Shown here: positions 35,191 to 44,497 of the stretch, piece by piece
Position numbering within the stretch: position 1 is the stretch's first letter
How the letters are laid out: each line of letters starts with the position of its first letter
Assembly (NCBI RefSeq): GCF_001297015.1
Contig: NZ_LIGE01000033.1
Coordinates: 22,421 to 86,420, forward strand
Source: Pseudomonas sp. RIT-PI-r
Lineage (GTDB): Bacteria > Pseudomonadota > Gammaproteobacteria > Pseudomonadales > Pseudomonadaceae
Length of the DNA stretch: 64,000 nt
Direction: 5' to 3'
Program-made: the position numbers and the translations under genes
The notes under the pieces: model-generated
What the model was told of the DNA's origin: nothing
Database searches by the model: none
What the model saw: only the letters and a program-made list of their open reading frames with translations

Positions 35191-36012
35191 TCAGGGCTTA
35201 ACCTTGCGCCCGGCCATATGCTGCAAATACCCGATCAACATCTGCAAATCCCCCTCCGGCAACACCTCTACCGAAAACCCCGGCATCTTCGCCTGCGGCC
35301 ACTGACGCAAACTCTGCGGATCACGAATGTAGCGCTTCAAGAAATCCACCCCGAAATACTCAGTCGGGCTATACGGAATATTCAAATCCGGCCCGAACTG
35401 GGCATCCCCCGCACCGTTCAAACGGTGACACGCCAGACAATTCTTCTGAAACAGCGCAAACCCTAGATTTACCGGATCATCCGCCTTCAGCGCAGGATCC
35501 GGCAACAGGGCAGGGAAGCGCTCAGCCACCGGCGCCATGCGCTTGATGCTCGCCACTTCGAACGGCCATTGCTCGGGGCTGATATTGCCGGCTTGCGGGT
35601 CAGTCCACACCAGATAGAACGGCCCGGCGCTGTGCTTGCCTTCGGACAACGGCGGCCACGGCTGGGCTGGGTCTTCGATTGCCAGCCAGGCTCGCGAGCC
35701 TTGGCTGTTGAGTAGCGGCGCAGCGGCCAGTTCTGCGGCGAAGCCGTCCAGCGCCACCGCTTGCAGGTGATCGTCGGGTCTGATTCCGGTGAGCAGCGCG
35801 GCCATGGGCACGGCGCGATAGGTCATGTCCTTCTTGTAGGACACATCGTTTTTAATCGTGAGGGTTTGCACCTGAGGATGCTTGAGCAATTCCTCGGTCT
35901 GCCAGGTGCGGCTGTTTGCGCCCAACTGCAATTGCAGCTGGGCGGCAGACAAGGGCATGCTCAGCAGCATGGCCGCGAACACAATGAGCGCTTTCAAATG
36001 ATCGCCGTCCAT
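35191..36012 (-). CDS. Periplasmic c-type cytochrome with N-terminal molybdopterin-oxidoreductase-like part
   Basis: About 273 residues. The signal peptide is ALIVFAAMLLSMPLSAAQ. The middle part resembles the soluble fold associated with sulfite-oxidase-like proteins (VSYKKDMTYRAVPMAALL...), and a C-terminal monoheme cytochrome c has CLACH near residue 200 and a late Met-containing MPGF. Electron partner unknown. The start is uncertain; no clear ribosome site was seen before the ATG at 36012. Confidence 0.75.
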   Translation of the reverse strand: MDGDHLKALIVFAAMLLSMPLSAAQLQLQLGANSRTWQTEELLKHPQVQTLTIKNDVSYKKDMTYRAVPMAALLTGIRPDDHLQAVALDGFAAELAAAPLLNSQGSRAWLAIEDPAQPWPPLSEGKHSAGPFYLVWTDPQAGNISPEQWPFEVASIKRMAPVAERFPALLPDPALKADDPVNLGFALFQKNCLACHRLNGAGDAQFGPDLNIPYSPTEYFGVDFLKRYIRDPQSLRQWPQAKMPGFSVEVLPEGDLQMLIGYLQHMAGRKVKP

Positions 36013-36597
36013 GTCGTGGGAGTGCGCAAAGGTTGGCACAGCCACGCTGGCCCGGGTAGCGGGCCAGTCATATTTTCAGTGGCGATAGATAGCACCTGCC
36101 GCTCGATTCAGCCGATTACCTTGGTCAAATTCGGCAAAATCAACAACAGCGTCGTGGCGAAAAGAATGAGCCCTGCTTGACGAACTTTCGGTTGTTTGAA
36201 CATGGCTTGACCGCCTTTATTGTTATTTCCTGATGCCTGCCTGCATATCCATGACGGCAAGCGCTGCACTTCCTGTTGAAGGACGCCGGCCTCGGCAAAA
36301 CCCGACGACTCTGACGTACAAGTACTACCTTAGGGCCCGCGTCACGCTTGGCTTAGATCCATTTCATATGGAGCCGTTGTCATTTGCGATTAAAAAGGCA
36401 TGAGGCGTATTGCCAGCTTCTTTGCCGCCCGCTTGCTAGACAACTCGCCGACCTGAACCGGTTCACCCAAGGCATGATGACCGTCCGTCTGAGCGTGCGG
36501 GTCAAGCGCATTGAGCGCTGTGGTCATTGAATCAATGGCTGCTCGGGGCAAGAGTGGAGCCACAGGAAATCAATCACCGCACTGGTTCGAGGACGTC
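36013..36597. other. Intergenic region upstream of the cytochrome and thiolase genes
   Basis: 585 bases between divergent genes. It contains one micro-ORF (36108-36203, minus) and otherwise no supported gene. Promoters of the cytochrome and of the thiolase/FadB pair must lie here, but no clear boxes were seen. Confidence 0.5.
36108..36203 (-). CDS. Putative 31-residue single-helix membrane protein
   Basis: Frame ATG to TGA encodes a basic start (MFKQPKVRQ), one hydrophobic helix (AGLILFATTLLLILPNL, about residues 10-26) and a short polar tail (TKVIG). AAAGGCGG precedes the ATG by about seven bases. Positive-inside charge and helix length fit an inner membrane micro-protein. It may be translated, but nothing else supports it. 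Confidence 0.4.
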   Translation of the reverse strand: MFKQPKVRQAGLILFATTLLLILPNLTKVIG

Positions 36598-37803
36598 ATG
36601 ACCCAAGCTTTGATATTCGATGCGTTACGCACGCCGCGCGGCAAAGGCAAGGCCGATGGTGCCCTGCACAGTGTCAAACCGGTGAACCTGGTTGCCGGTT
36701 TACTGACCGCACTGCAAACGCGCACCGCGCTGGACACCAGTCAGGTCGATGACGTGGTCCTTGGTTGCGTCACGCCGATTGGCGATCAGGGCTCCGATAT
36801 CGCCAAAACCGCCGTGCAAGTGGCCGACTGGGACGTCAGCGTGGCCGGCGTACAAATCAACCGCTTCTGCGCCTCGGGGCTGGAAGCGGTGAACCTCGGC
36901 GCGATGAAAGTGCGCTCCGGTTTCGAAGACCTGGTGGTGGTTGGCGGCGTCGAGTCGATGTCGCGGGTACCGATGGGCAGCGATGGCGGCGCCTGGGCGC
37001 TGGATCCGCAAACCAACCTGCACAGCCACTTCACCCCGCAGGGTGTCGGTGCGGATTTGATCGCTACACTCGAAGGCTTCAGCCGCGAGGATGTCGATGC
37101 CTACGCGCTGCATTCGCAACAGAAAGCCGCACGGGCGCGGGCCGATGGTTCGTTCAACAAATCCCTGGTGCCAGTGCAGGATCAGAACGGCATTATTCTG
37201 CTCGATCACGATGAGTTCATTCGTGCCGAATCGACGCTTGAGGGCTTGGGCAAGCTCAAGCCGAGTTTTGAAATGATCGGCCAGATGGGCTTCGACGCAA
37301 CCGCGCTGCGGGTCTACAGCCACGTCGAACGGATCAATCACGTGCATACGCCGGGCAACAGTTCCGGGATTGTCGACGGTGCGGCGCTGATGCTGATCGG
37401 TTCCGAAGCCAAGGGCCGCGCGCTGGGCCTGCAACCTCGGGCGCGAATTGTCGCCACGGCAGTCACCAGCACCGATCCGACCATCATGCTCACCGGCCCT
37501 GCGCCTGCCACGCGCAAAGCGCTGGCCAAGGCTGGCCTGCGCGTGGAAGACATCGACCTGTTCGAAGTCAACGAAGCGTTTGCCTCGGTGGTGTTGAAGT
37601 TCATCAAGGACATGGCCGTTGACCCGCAGAAGGTCAACGTCAACGGCGGCTCCATCGCCATGGGCCACCCGCTGGGCGCCACCGGTTGCGCGATCCTCGG
37701 CACCTTGCTCGATGAACTGGACGCGCGGCACCTGCGCTATGGCCTGGCGACGCTGTGCGTCGGCGGCGGCATGGGCATTGCCACCATCATCGAACGCCTC
37801 TGA
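36598..37803 (+). CDS. Acetyl-CoA C-acetyltransferase (thiolase)
   Basis: A 401-residue thiolase. The nucleophile loop INRFCASGLEAVNLG carries the acyl-binding Cys near residue 89. NEAFASV, GHPLGATG with the catalytic His, and LCVGGGMG near the end complete the active site. The ATG at 36598 follows GAGG. It forms a pair with the downstream multifunctional FadB-like gene (24-base gap), so it probably cleaves 3-ketoacyl-CoA in beta-oxidation of some acyl chain. Confidence 0.92.
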   Translation: MTQALIFDALRTPRGKGKADGALHSVKPVNLVAGLLTALQTRTALDTSQVDDVVLGCVTPIGDQGSDIAKTAVQVADWDVSVAGVQINRFCASGLEAVNLGAMKVRSGFEDLVVVGGVESMSRVPMGSDGGAWALDPQTNLHSHFTPQGVGADLIATLEGFSREDVDAYALHSQQKAARARADGSFNKSLVPVQDQNGIILLDHDEFIRAESTLEGLGKLKPSFEMIGQMGFDATALRVYSHVERINHVHTPGNSSGIVDGAALMLIGSEAKGRALGLQPRARIVATAVTSTDPTIMLTGPAPATRKALAKAGLRVEDIDLFEVNEAFASVVLKFIKDMAVDPQKVNVNGGSIAMGHPLGATGCAILGTLLDELDARHLRYGLATLCVGGGMGIATIIERL

Positions 37804-37827
37804 GCCCCGAATCCAAGGAACCTTGTT

Positions 37828-39972
37828 ATGAGCGAAGCCATTCGTTACGAAAAAGGCCAGGACGCCATCGTCGTGCTGACCATCGACATGCCGGGCCAGA
37901 GCGCCAACACCATGAACGCCGTGTACCGCGAGGCCATGGCCGGGTGTGTCGCCCGGCTGGTCGCCGAAAAAGACACTATTGCTGGTGTGATCATTACGTC
38001 AGCGAAAAAAACCTTCTTTGCCGGCGGCGACCTCAATGAACTGATCAAGGTCGGCAAGCCGCAAGCCAAAGCCTTCTACGACATGGTACTGACCCTGAAA
38101 GGTCAGTTGCGCACTCTGGAAACCCTCGGCAAACCGGTGGTCGCGGCGATCAACGGTGCAGCACTGGGTGGCGGGTGGGAAATCTGTCTCGCCTGTCATC
38201 ACCGCGTGGCTTTGGATGATGCAGCGGTGCAACTCGGTCTGCCGGAAGTGACCCTTGGCTTGTTGCCGGGCGGCGGCGGGGTGGTGCGCATGGTGCGCAT
38301 GCTCGGCATCGAGAAAGCGCTGCCATATCTGCTCGAAGGCAAGAAAGTCCGTCCGCAGCAGGCGATGCAGGCTGGTTTGATCGATGAGCTGGCGGCGGAT
38401 CGCGATGAACTGCTGGCCAAGGCTCGCGCGTGGATTGTTGCCAATCCGGCAGCGGTACAACGTTGGGATGTGAAGGGCTATCAGCTTCCTGGCGGCACGC
38501 CGTCGAACCCGAAAGTCGCGCAAATGCTGGCGATTGCGCCGTCGATCCTGCGTAGCAAGACCCAAGGCACGATGCCCGCGCCGGAGAAGATTCTGTGTGC
38601 GGCGGTTGAGGGCGCTCAGGTCGATTTCGACACCGCGCACTTGATCGAAACCCGTTATTTCACCGAACTGACCACCGGGCAGATTTCAAAAAACCTGATC
38701 GGCACGTTCTGGTTTCAGCTCAACGAGATCAACGCCGGTGGCTCGCGGCCACAGGGTTTTGCGCCGTATAAAACGCAGAAGGTCGGCGTGCTCGGTGCCG
38801 GGATGATGGGCGCCGGGATCGCTTTCGTCAGTGCTTCGGCCGGTATCGATGTGGTGCTCAAGGACATCAACCTGGCGGCGGCCGAGAAAGGCAAAGCCCA
38901 TTCGGCGGCGTTGCTGGACAAGAAAGTCGCTCGCGGCCAGATGACAGTCTCACAGCGTGAGACTGTGCTGGCACGGATCAAACCCTGCGAGAACGATGCG
39001 GATCTGGCCGGGTGCGATCTGATCATCGAAGCGGTGTTCGAGGATCGCGAACTCAAGGCCAAGGTTGCTTCTGCTGCCCAGCAGGTTGTCGGCGCGCAAG
39101 CGGTCATCGCTTCAAACACCTCGACACTGCCGATCACTGGATTGGCGACTGCTGTGCCGGATCAAAGCAAATTCATCGGTCTGCACTTCTTCAGCCCAGT
39201 GGAAAAAATGCCCCTGGTGGAAATCATCAAAGGCGCGCAGACCAGCGATGAAACCCTCGCGCGCGGCTTCGATTTCGTCCTGCAAATCAAAAAGACCCCG
39301 ATCGTGGTCAACGACAGTCGCGGCTTCTTTACCTCACGCGTATTCGGCACTTTCACCAATGAAGGCATCGCGATGCTCGGCGAAGGCGTGAGCGCGCCGA
39401 TGATCGAGACCGAAGCGCGCAAGGCCGGGATGCCGGTCGGGCCTCTGGCGATCTCTGACGAAGTTTCCCTCAGTCTGATGAGCCATATCCGCAAGCAAAC
39501 GGCCAAGGACCTACAGGCGGAAGGGAAACCGCTGATTGAGCACCCGGCTTTCGCCGTGATTGACTTGCTGCTCAACGAATACAGGCGTCCGGGCAAGGCC
39601 GCAGGTGGCGGTTTCTATGATTATCCGGCGGGAGGCCAGAAGCATTTGTGGCCGGAACTGAAGGCGCGTTTCGAGAGGGCCGACGGGCAAATCTCGCCGA
39701 AGGATGTGCGTGATCGTTTGCTGTTTATACAAGCCATCGAAACCGTGCGCTGCGTGGAGGAGGGCGTGTTGACCTCGACGGCGGACGCCAACGTCGGCTC
39801 AATCTTCGGTATCGGTTTCGCCGCGTGGACTGGCGGTGCGCTGCAATTCATCAATCAGTATGGGGTGAAGGATTTCGTCGCCCGGGCGCAGTATCTGGCC
39901 GAGCAGTATGGCGAGCGCTTCACACCGCCGGCGCTGCTGCTGGATAAAGCCGCAAAAGGTGAAATGTTCTAA
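37828..39972 (+). CDS. FadB/FadJ-like enoyl-CoA hydratase/3-hydroxyacyl-CoA dehydrogenase
   Basis: A 714-residue fusion. The N-terminal crotonase domain has oxyanion-hole strands (KKTFFAGGDLNELI; NGAALGGGWEICLACHHRVA). The NAD-binding Rossmann domain begins near 315 (GVLGAGMMGAGIAFVSA). The dehydrogenase C-domain contains HFFSPVEKMPLVEII and a PIVVNDSRGFFTSRVF block. It does hydration and NAD-linked oxidation of acyl-CoAs. Paired with the upstream thiolase as a complete beta-oxidation module. Confidence 0.93.
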   Translation: MSEAIRYEKGQDAIVVLTIDMPGQSANTMNAVYREAMAGCVARLVAEKDTIAGVIITSAKKTFFAGGDLNELIKVGKPQAKAFYDMVLTLKGQLRTLETLGKPVVAAINGAALGGGWEICLACHHRVALDDAAVQLGLPEVTLGLLPGGGGVVRMVRMLGIEKALPYLLEGKKVRPQQAMQAGLIDELAADRDELLAKARAWIVANPAAVQRWDVKGYQLPGGTPSNPKVAQMLAIAPSILRSKTQGTMPAPEKILCAAVEGAQVDFDTAHLIETRYFTELTTGQISKNLIGTFWFQLNEINAGGSRPQGFAPYKTQKVGVLGAGMMGAGIAFVSASAGIDVVLKDINLAAAEKGKAHSAALLDKKVARGQMTVSQRETVLARIKPCENDADLAGCDLIIEAVFEDRELKAKVASAAQQVVGAQAVIASNTSTLPITGLATAVPDQSKFIGLHFFSPVEKMPLVEIIKGAQTSDETLARGFDFVLQIKKTPIVVNDSRGFFTSRVFGTFTNEGIAMLGEGVSAPMIETEARKAGMPVGPLAISDEVSLSLMSHIRKQTAKDLQAEGKPLIEHPAFAVIDLLLNEYRRPGKAAGGGFYDYPAGGQKHLWPELKARFERADGQISPKDVRDRLLFIQAIETVRCVEEGVLTSTADANVGSIFGIGFAAWTGGALQFINQYGVKDFVARAQYLAEQYGERFTPPALLLDKAAKGEMF

Positions 39973-40071
39973 GGGGAGCGGGGAGCGAGCACTTCGGGGC
40001 TTGCCTTGCCAGGGTGTTTCAAGGCAGGCTCTGGGGTGTTCATTATTCCCATCACGTGTCAGGTATTTTTT

Positions 40072-40794
40072 ATGTCGCTACGCATCTGCATTCTGGAAAC
40101 CGACATCCTGCGTCCGGAACTGGTCGATCAATATCAGGGTTACGGGCAGATGTTTCAGCGCCTGTTCTCGCAGCAGCCGATCGCCGCCGAGTTCACCGTC
40201 TACAACGTGATGCAAGGCGAATACCCGAGCGACGATCAAACCTTCGATGCGTACCTGGTCACCGGCAGCAAGGCCGATTCGTTTGGCACCGATCCGTGGA
40301 TCCAGACCCTCAAGGAATACCTGCTGAACCGTTACGAGCGCGGCGACAAGCTGCTCGGCGTGTGCTTCGGTCATCAATTGCTGGCATTGCTGCTGGGTGG
40401 CAAGAGCGAGCGTGCGACTCAGGGCTGGGGCGTCGGCACTCACAATTACAAACTGGCTGCCAAGGCGCCGTGGATGAGCCCGGTGCGTGAAGAACTGACG
40501 CTGTTGATCAGCCATCAGGATCAGGTCACTGCGCTGCCGGAAAACGCTACGGTCATTGCTTCGAGCGATTTCTGCCCGTTTGCGGCGTATCACATCAACG
40601 ATCAGGTGCTGTGCTTCCAGGGCCACCCGGAATTCATCCACGATTACTCCCGGGCCTTGCTGGATTTGCGTCAGGAAGCGCTGGGTGCGCAGATCTACAG
40701 CAAGGGCGTGGCCAGTCTCGAGCAGGAGCATCACGGCGCCACGGTTGCAGAGTGGATGATGCGCTTTGTCGCGCATAAGCCAGAAACTGTTTAA
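40072..40794 (+). CDS. Class I glutamine amidotransferase-like protein
   Basis: A 240-residue stand-alone GATase1 domain. The Cys98 nucleophile is in GVCFGHQ, and the His185-Glu187 pair in FQGHPEF. The triad is intact, so glutamine or gamma-glutamyl hydrolysis is plausible. Stand-alone members include GMP-synthase-like and gamma-glutamyl-polyamine type proteins; which this is cannot be told. AGG lies eight bases before the ATG at 40072. Confidence 0.82.
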   Translation: MSLRICILETDILRPELVDQYQGYGQMFQRLFSQQPIAAEFTVYNVMQGEYPSDDQTFDAYLVTGSKADSFGTDPWIQTLKEYLLNRYERGDKLLGVCFGHQLLALLLGGKSERATQGWGVGTHNYKLAAKAPWMSPVREELTLLISHQDQVTALPENATVIASSDFCPFAAYHINDQVLCFQGHPEFIHDYSRALLDLRQEALGAQIYSKGVASLEQEHHGATVAEWMMRFVAHKPETV

Positions 40795-40803
40795 GGCCAA
40801 AAG

Positions 40804-40879
40804 CTTCGCGAGCAGGCTCGCTCCCACATTAGATTTTCGGTGCGCCACCGATCAATGTGGGAGCGAGCCTGCTCGCGAA
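40804..40879. repeat. REP-type inverted repeat
   Basis: Arms TTCGCGAGCAGGCTCGCTCC and GGAGCGAGCCTGCTCGCGAA. Confidence 0.9.
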
Positions 40880-40902
40880 TGTTCCAGACAACTCGGTCTG
40901 CT

Positions 40903-41874
40903 CTACAACCACCCCGACTTCTTGAAACTCGCCCACAAACTCACACACCCCACCGTAATAAACCCCAGCACACCGAAATAGCCGTAATGCCAACTCAGCT
41001 CCGGCATGTTCTGGAAGTTCATCCCGTAAATCCCCGCCACCGCCGTCGGAAACGCCAGAATCGCCGCCCAGGCAGCGAACTTGCGCTGCACCACGCTCTG
41101 GCGTGACGCCTCAAGCAGCACACCAATTTCGATGGTCTGGCTGGCAATGTCGGCCAAGGTGCTCAGGTCTTCCATCTGCCGTGTCACGTGGATCTGCACG
41201 TCGCGAAAGTACGGGCGCATGTTCTTGTCGATAAACGGGAAGCTCAGCTTCTGCAATTCCTCGCCAATCTCCACCATCGGTGCCGCGTACCGGCGCAGGC
41301 GCACAACGTCGCGGCGCAAACCGTGCAGCTTCTGAATGTCACGCTCGTTTAATGCGCTACACAGCACGTTACGCTCCAGCTCATCAATCTCGGCATGGAT
41401 CGCTTCACCGACCGGCTGATAATTCTCGATAACGAAATCCAGCAGCGCATACAGTACGAAATCTTCCCCATGCTCCAGCAACAGCGGACGCGCCTCACAC
41501 CGTTGGCGGACATGGGCGTAGGACGCCGAGTGGCCATTGCGCGCCGTAATGATGTAGCCCTTGCCAGCGAAGATGTGCGTTTCAATGAACTGCAGGACGC
41601 CGTTTTCACGGATGGGCGAGTAGGTGACGATAAACAAAGCGTCGCCAAAGGTTTCCAGCTTTGGCCGACTGTGTTTTTCCAGCGCATCCTCGATGGCCAG
41701 TTCGTGCAAGTTGAACTGACGTTGCAGGTTGGACAGCTCGCGCGCGTCGGGCTCTTCCAGGCCGATCCAGACAAAGTGGCCGGTTTTTGCGGCCCAGGCC
41801 GCGCCTTCATCAAGGGAAATATTGGTGACTTTCTTACCTTCGCTGTACACCGCAGCAGCAACAACTCGACCCAT
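40903..41874 (-). CDS. corA: CorA-type magnesium/cobalt transporter
   Basis: A 323-residue protein with a large soluble N-terminal domain, a long helix and two C-terminal transmembrane helices. The signature YGMNFQNMPEL, containing the GMN motif, closes the first TM helix. LSNLQRQFNLHELAIEDALE and SRPKLETFGDALFIV are N-domain blocks. It carries Mg2+ (Co2+, Ni2+) inward across the inner membrane. Confidence 0.92.
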   Translation of the reverse strand: MGRVVAAAVYSEGKKVTNISLDEGAAWAAKTGHFVWIGLEEPDARELSNLQRQFNLHELAIEDALEKHSRPKLETFGDALFIVTYSPIRENGVLQFIETHIFAGKGYIITARNGHSASYAHVRQRCEARPLLLEHGEDFVLYALLDFVIENYQPVGEAIHAEIDELERNVLCSALNERDIQKLHGLRRDVVRLRRYAAPMVEIGEELQKLSFPFIDKNMRPYFRDVQIHVTRQMEDLSTLADIASQTIEIGVLLEASRQSVVQRKFAAWAAILAFPTAVAGIYGMNFQNMPELSWHYGYFGVLGFITVGCVSLWASFKKSGWL

Positions 41875-41980
41875 GGTGGTGATTCACTTCTTCTTGGCAG
41901 ATGGCAGGGAATGCAAGGCTTCAGCTTAGCCGTGTCGCTGCTTGAGAGTCAGTGAAATCTGCACAGTTCAGCGGGCAAAA

Positions 41981-42005
41981 GAAAACCCGCACAGGGCGGG
42001 TTTCA
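41981..42005 (-). terminator. Terminator after plsC-like gene
   Basis: Minus-strand stem AAACCCGC/GCGGGTTT followed by TCTTTT. Confidence 0.75.
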
Positions 42006-42008
42006 TTT

Positions 42009-42731
42009 TCAGGCAGCTTGCAACTGCCGATCCATCGATTCGATGCACTCGCGCATCTGCTCGCGGCACTGATCGATGAGCATGGGCATGTCGTCCATCG
42101 TCAATCCGGCGGTAGGAATGGCCGGCAGCGAGCGTATGAGGATTTTCCCACTGCGCCAGCGATTCAAGTGCATATGTTTGATGTAGCTGCTGACACATAC
42201 CGGAACGATCGGCACGCCAGCGGCAATCGCCATCTGGAACGCGCCTTTCTTGAACGGCAACAGCTCTTCGCCGAGATTGCGCGTGCCTTCGGGGAACACC
42301 CAGATCGAGGTGTCTTCGTTCTGCAGAGTGTTGGTTGTCGTGAGCATGGACTGCCGTGCCTTTTGCGCATTACCCCGGTCGATCAACACATTGCCCGCCA
42401 GCCAGAACAGTTGGCCGAACAGCGGCACCCACTTCAGGCTCTTCTTGCCGATACACACAGTACGACGGGGCACGACGTTGCCGAACACGAACAGATCGTA
42501 GTTGGACTGATGGTTGGCGATGATCACGCAGCTGTCAGGCTTGTTCATCAGGCCGCTGACGTCCGTTTTCACCCGCAGGCGCAAAATGCACATGGCTGGC
42601 AATGCGTAGAGGCGGGCGCACAGACGGCTGTTGTCCGGGTTGAACGGGCGGCAGATCCCGAGGATCACCCCGAGTACGCCTGCCAGAATAAAGTGCAGGC
42701 CCATCAATAACATACGAAACACGAACAGCAT
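42009..42731 (-). CDS. plsC: 1-acyl-sn-glycerol-3-phosphate acyltransferase
   Basis: A 240-residue acyltransferase making phosphatidic acid. The HX4D box has His74-Asp79 (ANHQSNYD), FPEGTR is at 146-151, and an N-terminal hydrophobic segment anchors it in the inner membrane. The ATG at 42731 gives the usual MLFVFRMLLMGLHF start; the longer frame is rejected. More than one plsC paralogue is usual in Pseudomonas, so the gene name is by family. Confidence 0.88.
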   Translation of the reverse strand: MLFVFRMLLMGLHFILAGVLGVILGICRPFNPDNSRLCARLYALPAMCILRLRVKTDVSGLMNKPDSCVIIANHQSNYDLFVFGNVVPRRTVCIGKKSLKWVPLFGQLFWLAGNVLIDRGNAQKARQSMLTTTNTLQNEDTSIWVFPEGTRNLGEELLPFKKGAFQMAIAAGVPIVPVCVSSYIKHMHLNRWRSGKILIRSLPAIPTAGLTMDDMPMLIDQCREQMRECIESMDRQLQAA

Positions 42732-42899
42732 TTTCAGGCCCCACCGGGACAAAAGGTGGCGCAGTGTACGGATGTGCACTGTTTTCGGCAATTGCCGCTA
42801 TAGAGTGCGGAGATAGGCGATGTTTAAGCGCATGTTTCCAAGCGGCTCGTCAGTGCCGTCCTAGAGCCGCTACAGCGATTTTCAATCGAGCGTGCAAGA

Positions 42900-42924
42900 A
42901 AAAGCCCGACACGATGGTCGGGCT
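42900..42924 (-). terminator. Terminator after the crotonase gene
   Basis: Minus-strand stem AGCCCGAC, loop CATC, GTGTCGGGCT (one mismatch pair), then TTTTTC. Confidence 0.85.
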
Positions 42925-42949
42925 GTTCTTCGCCGCAGAGTTTTGGGGA

Positions 42950-43639
42950 TTAACCCAGATGTTCCTGATCCTGAACGATCGCATTGTCCAGGGTTTCCAG
43001 CAGCGCTTTGCGCACCTTCAGCTTGGTGTTCTTGTGCGCGAGCATGTTGATCTTCTTCAGCTGACGTGCGGCAGCCAGAGCGGCGCCTTGCAACTCCTCG
43101 GCGGAAACCACCTTGTCAAGGAAGCCGGCATCCACGGCGCTTTGCGGATCGAACATCTCGCCGTTGATCACCGAGCGGTGAAACGCCGAACGACGCAGAC
43201 GATCACGGGCCAGCTCAATACCGGCGTGGTGCATGGTCATGCCGATCTGCACTTCGTTCAGACCGATGCTGAACGGGCCATCGACGCCGATGCGGTAATC
43301 GGCGGACAGCAGGATGAAAGCGCCTTTGGCCACGGCATGGCCCGGGCAAGCGACAATTACCGGGAACGGGTGAGAGAGCAGGCGACGCGCCAGAGTCGAA
43401 CCGGCAGTCACCAGCGCCACCGCTTCTTTAGGGCCGGCGGTCATCACTTTCAGGTCATAGCCGCCGGACAGAATTCCCGGCTGACCGGTAATGATCACGA
43501 TGGCACGATCAGTCACCGCCTGATCCAGCGCCGCGTTAAACGCCGCAATCACGTCCGGGGAAATGGCATTGACCTTGCCATTGCTCAGGGTCAGGGTCGC
43601 GATACCGTCTTCGAGGTGGTAGGAAATCAACTCACTCAT
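42950..43639 (-). CDS. Crotonase/enoyl-CoA hydratase family protein
   Basis: A 229-residue crotonase-fold protein. GILSGGYDLKVM is the first oxyanion-hole segment and CPGHAVAKGAFILLSADYRIG the second. Usual active-site glutamates are not clearly placed, so hydratase activity is not certain; other crotonase reactions are possible. The ATG at 43639 follows AAGGAAT. Confidence 0.82.
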   Translation of the reverse strand: MSELISYHLEDGIATLTLSNGKVNAISPDVIAAFNAALDQAVTDRAIVIITGQPGILSGGYDLKVMTAGPKEAVALVTAGSTLARRLLSHPFPVIVACPGHAVAKGAFILLSADYRIGVDGPFSIGLNEVQIGMTMHHAGIELARDRLRRSAFHRSVINGEMFDPQSAVDAGFLDKVVSAEELQGAALAAARQLKKINMLAHKNTKLKVRKALLETLDNAIVQDQEHLG

Positions 43640-43935
43640 GACGCTATTCCTTGTAAGAAAGATGGGCAGACGTTCCCCCCCGACGCCAGCCAGGTAAAGC
43701 GCCGTGACTGACCCGCCAGTCACCGTTTTCAGCCCCGCCCGGCGCAGCACGCCATTCTCCTTCTATATAGAAGAGGCGCCATTACCAAAGATTGGCCGGT
43801 TTGCCATGGCCCGTCCGCGGCCAAAACCACTTTTTCGCTTAACCGCATGAAAAATCTGAAAAAAAGTTTGCCATCGGAAAAGCTTTCGACTACATTAGCG
43901 CGCCTCGACAGACAGAACATGTTTGAAGAGATACG

Positions 43936-44024
43936 GTGAAGTGTCCGAGTGGCTTAAGGAGCACGCCTGGAAAGTGTGTATACAGGAAACTGTATCGAGA
44001 GTTCGAATCTCTCCTTCACCGCCA
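43936..44024 (+). tRNA. tRNA-Ser(GGA)
   Basis: An 89-nt class II tRNA with a long variable arm. The acceptor stem GGTGAAG/CTTCACC is closed by G and an encoded CCA (44021-44024). The anticodon GGA is at 43970-43972 in loop CTGGAAA, and the T arm contains GTTCGAATC. Its last 23 bases are the start of the 32-bp repeat at the left border of the genomic island, so the gene stays intact after integration. This tRNA is the known integration target of phage phiCTX. Confidence 0.97.
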
Positions 44025-44033
44025 CATTCAGTA
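44002..44033 (+). repeat. Attachment site attL (32-bp direct repeat, left)
   Basis: Starts in the tRNA-Ser T arm (TTCGAATCTCTCC...) and runs to ...CACATTCAGTA. Identical for all 32 bases to 60062-60093. Confidence 0.92.
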
Positions 44034-44037
44034 AACG

Positions 44038-44075
44038 CAAACCCCTGATTTTCCTAGAGAAAGTCGGGGGTTTTT
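44038..44075 (+). terminator. Terminator after tRNA-Ser
   Basis: Hairpin ACCCCTGA...TC(G)GGGGT and a long T-run. A related hairpin (60097-60130) stands just after attR, as expected if the target's own terminator was displaced by integration. Confidence 0.75.
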
Positions 44076-44206
44076 GTTTTTTTGCGTCTGAAAAAGCGCC
44101 ATTTGGGAACGATATGGGAATACAGCGGCCTCTAATCCAAGGAAAGGATTCCCCGTAGCATTCGTTCGCTGGGTACACTACCCACTTCATACAAGGAGTT
44201 GCACTG

Positions 44207-44407
44207 ATGGCCGAGTTTTTGATTAGTGATGTAAAGAAGGTGCGCGAGCTGAACCAGGCGCACGTGGTTAACAAACACGTCGAAGGCGGTTGGGTGGTTT
44301 TGAGCGCGGTAACGGCCGCGTCGCGCGAATCCGATGGCCCGGTGTCGCGCTACATTCTGGGTTGGTTGGGTGACGAAGAGCCACTGCCAGAACACAAATA
44401 CGTGTAA
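44207..44407 (+). CDS. Small hypothetical protein next to attL
   Basis: A 66-residue protein starting MAEFLISDVKKVRELNQAHV. AAGGAG precedes the ATG at good spacing, and a strong terminator follows, so it is an expressed single-gene unit. It has a compact mixed alpha/beta composition and no recognised domain. Position right inside attL suggests a phage or island gene. Confidence 0.7.
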   Translation: MAEFLISDVKKVRELNQAHVVNKHVEGGWVVLSAVTAASRESDGPVSRYILGWLGDEEPLPEHKYV

Positions 44408-44441
44408 GGTCGCGTACCAATACGCTACTTCTGTAAAAACG

Positions 44442-44477
44442 GCCCCCACATCTTGCCCAGATGCGGGGGCTTTTTTT
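44442..44477 (+). terminator. Terminator after the 44207 gene
   Basis: Stem GCCCCCACATCT/AGATGCGGGGGC with a short loop and seven T. Confidence 0.88.
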
Positions 44478-44497
44478 GCCCCGGCTATTCTGTGGGA

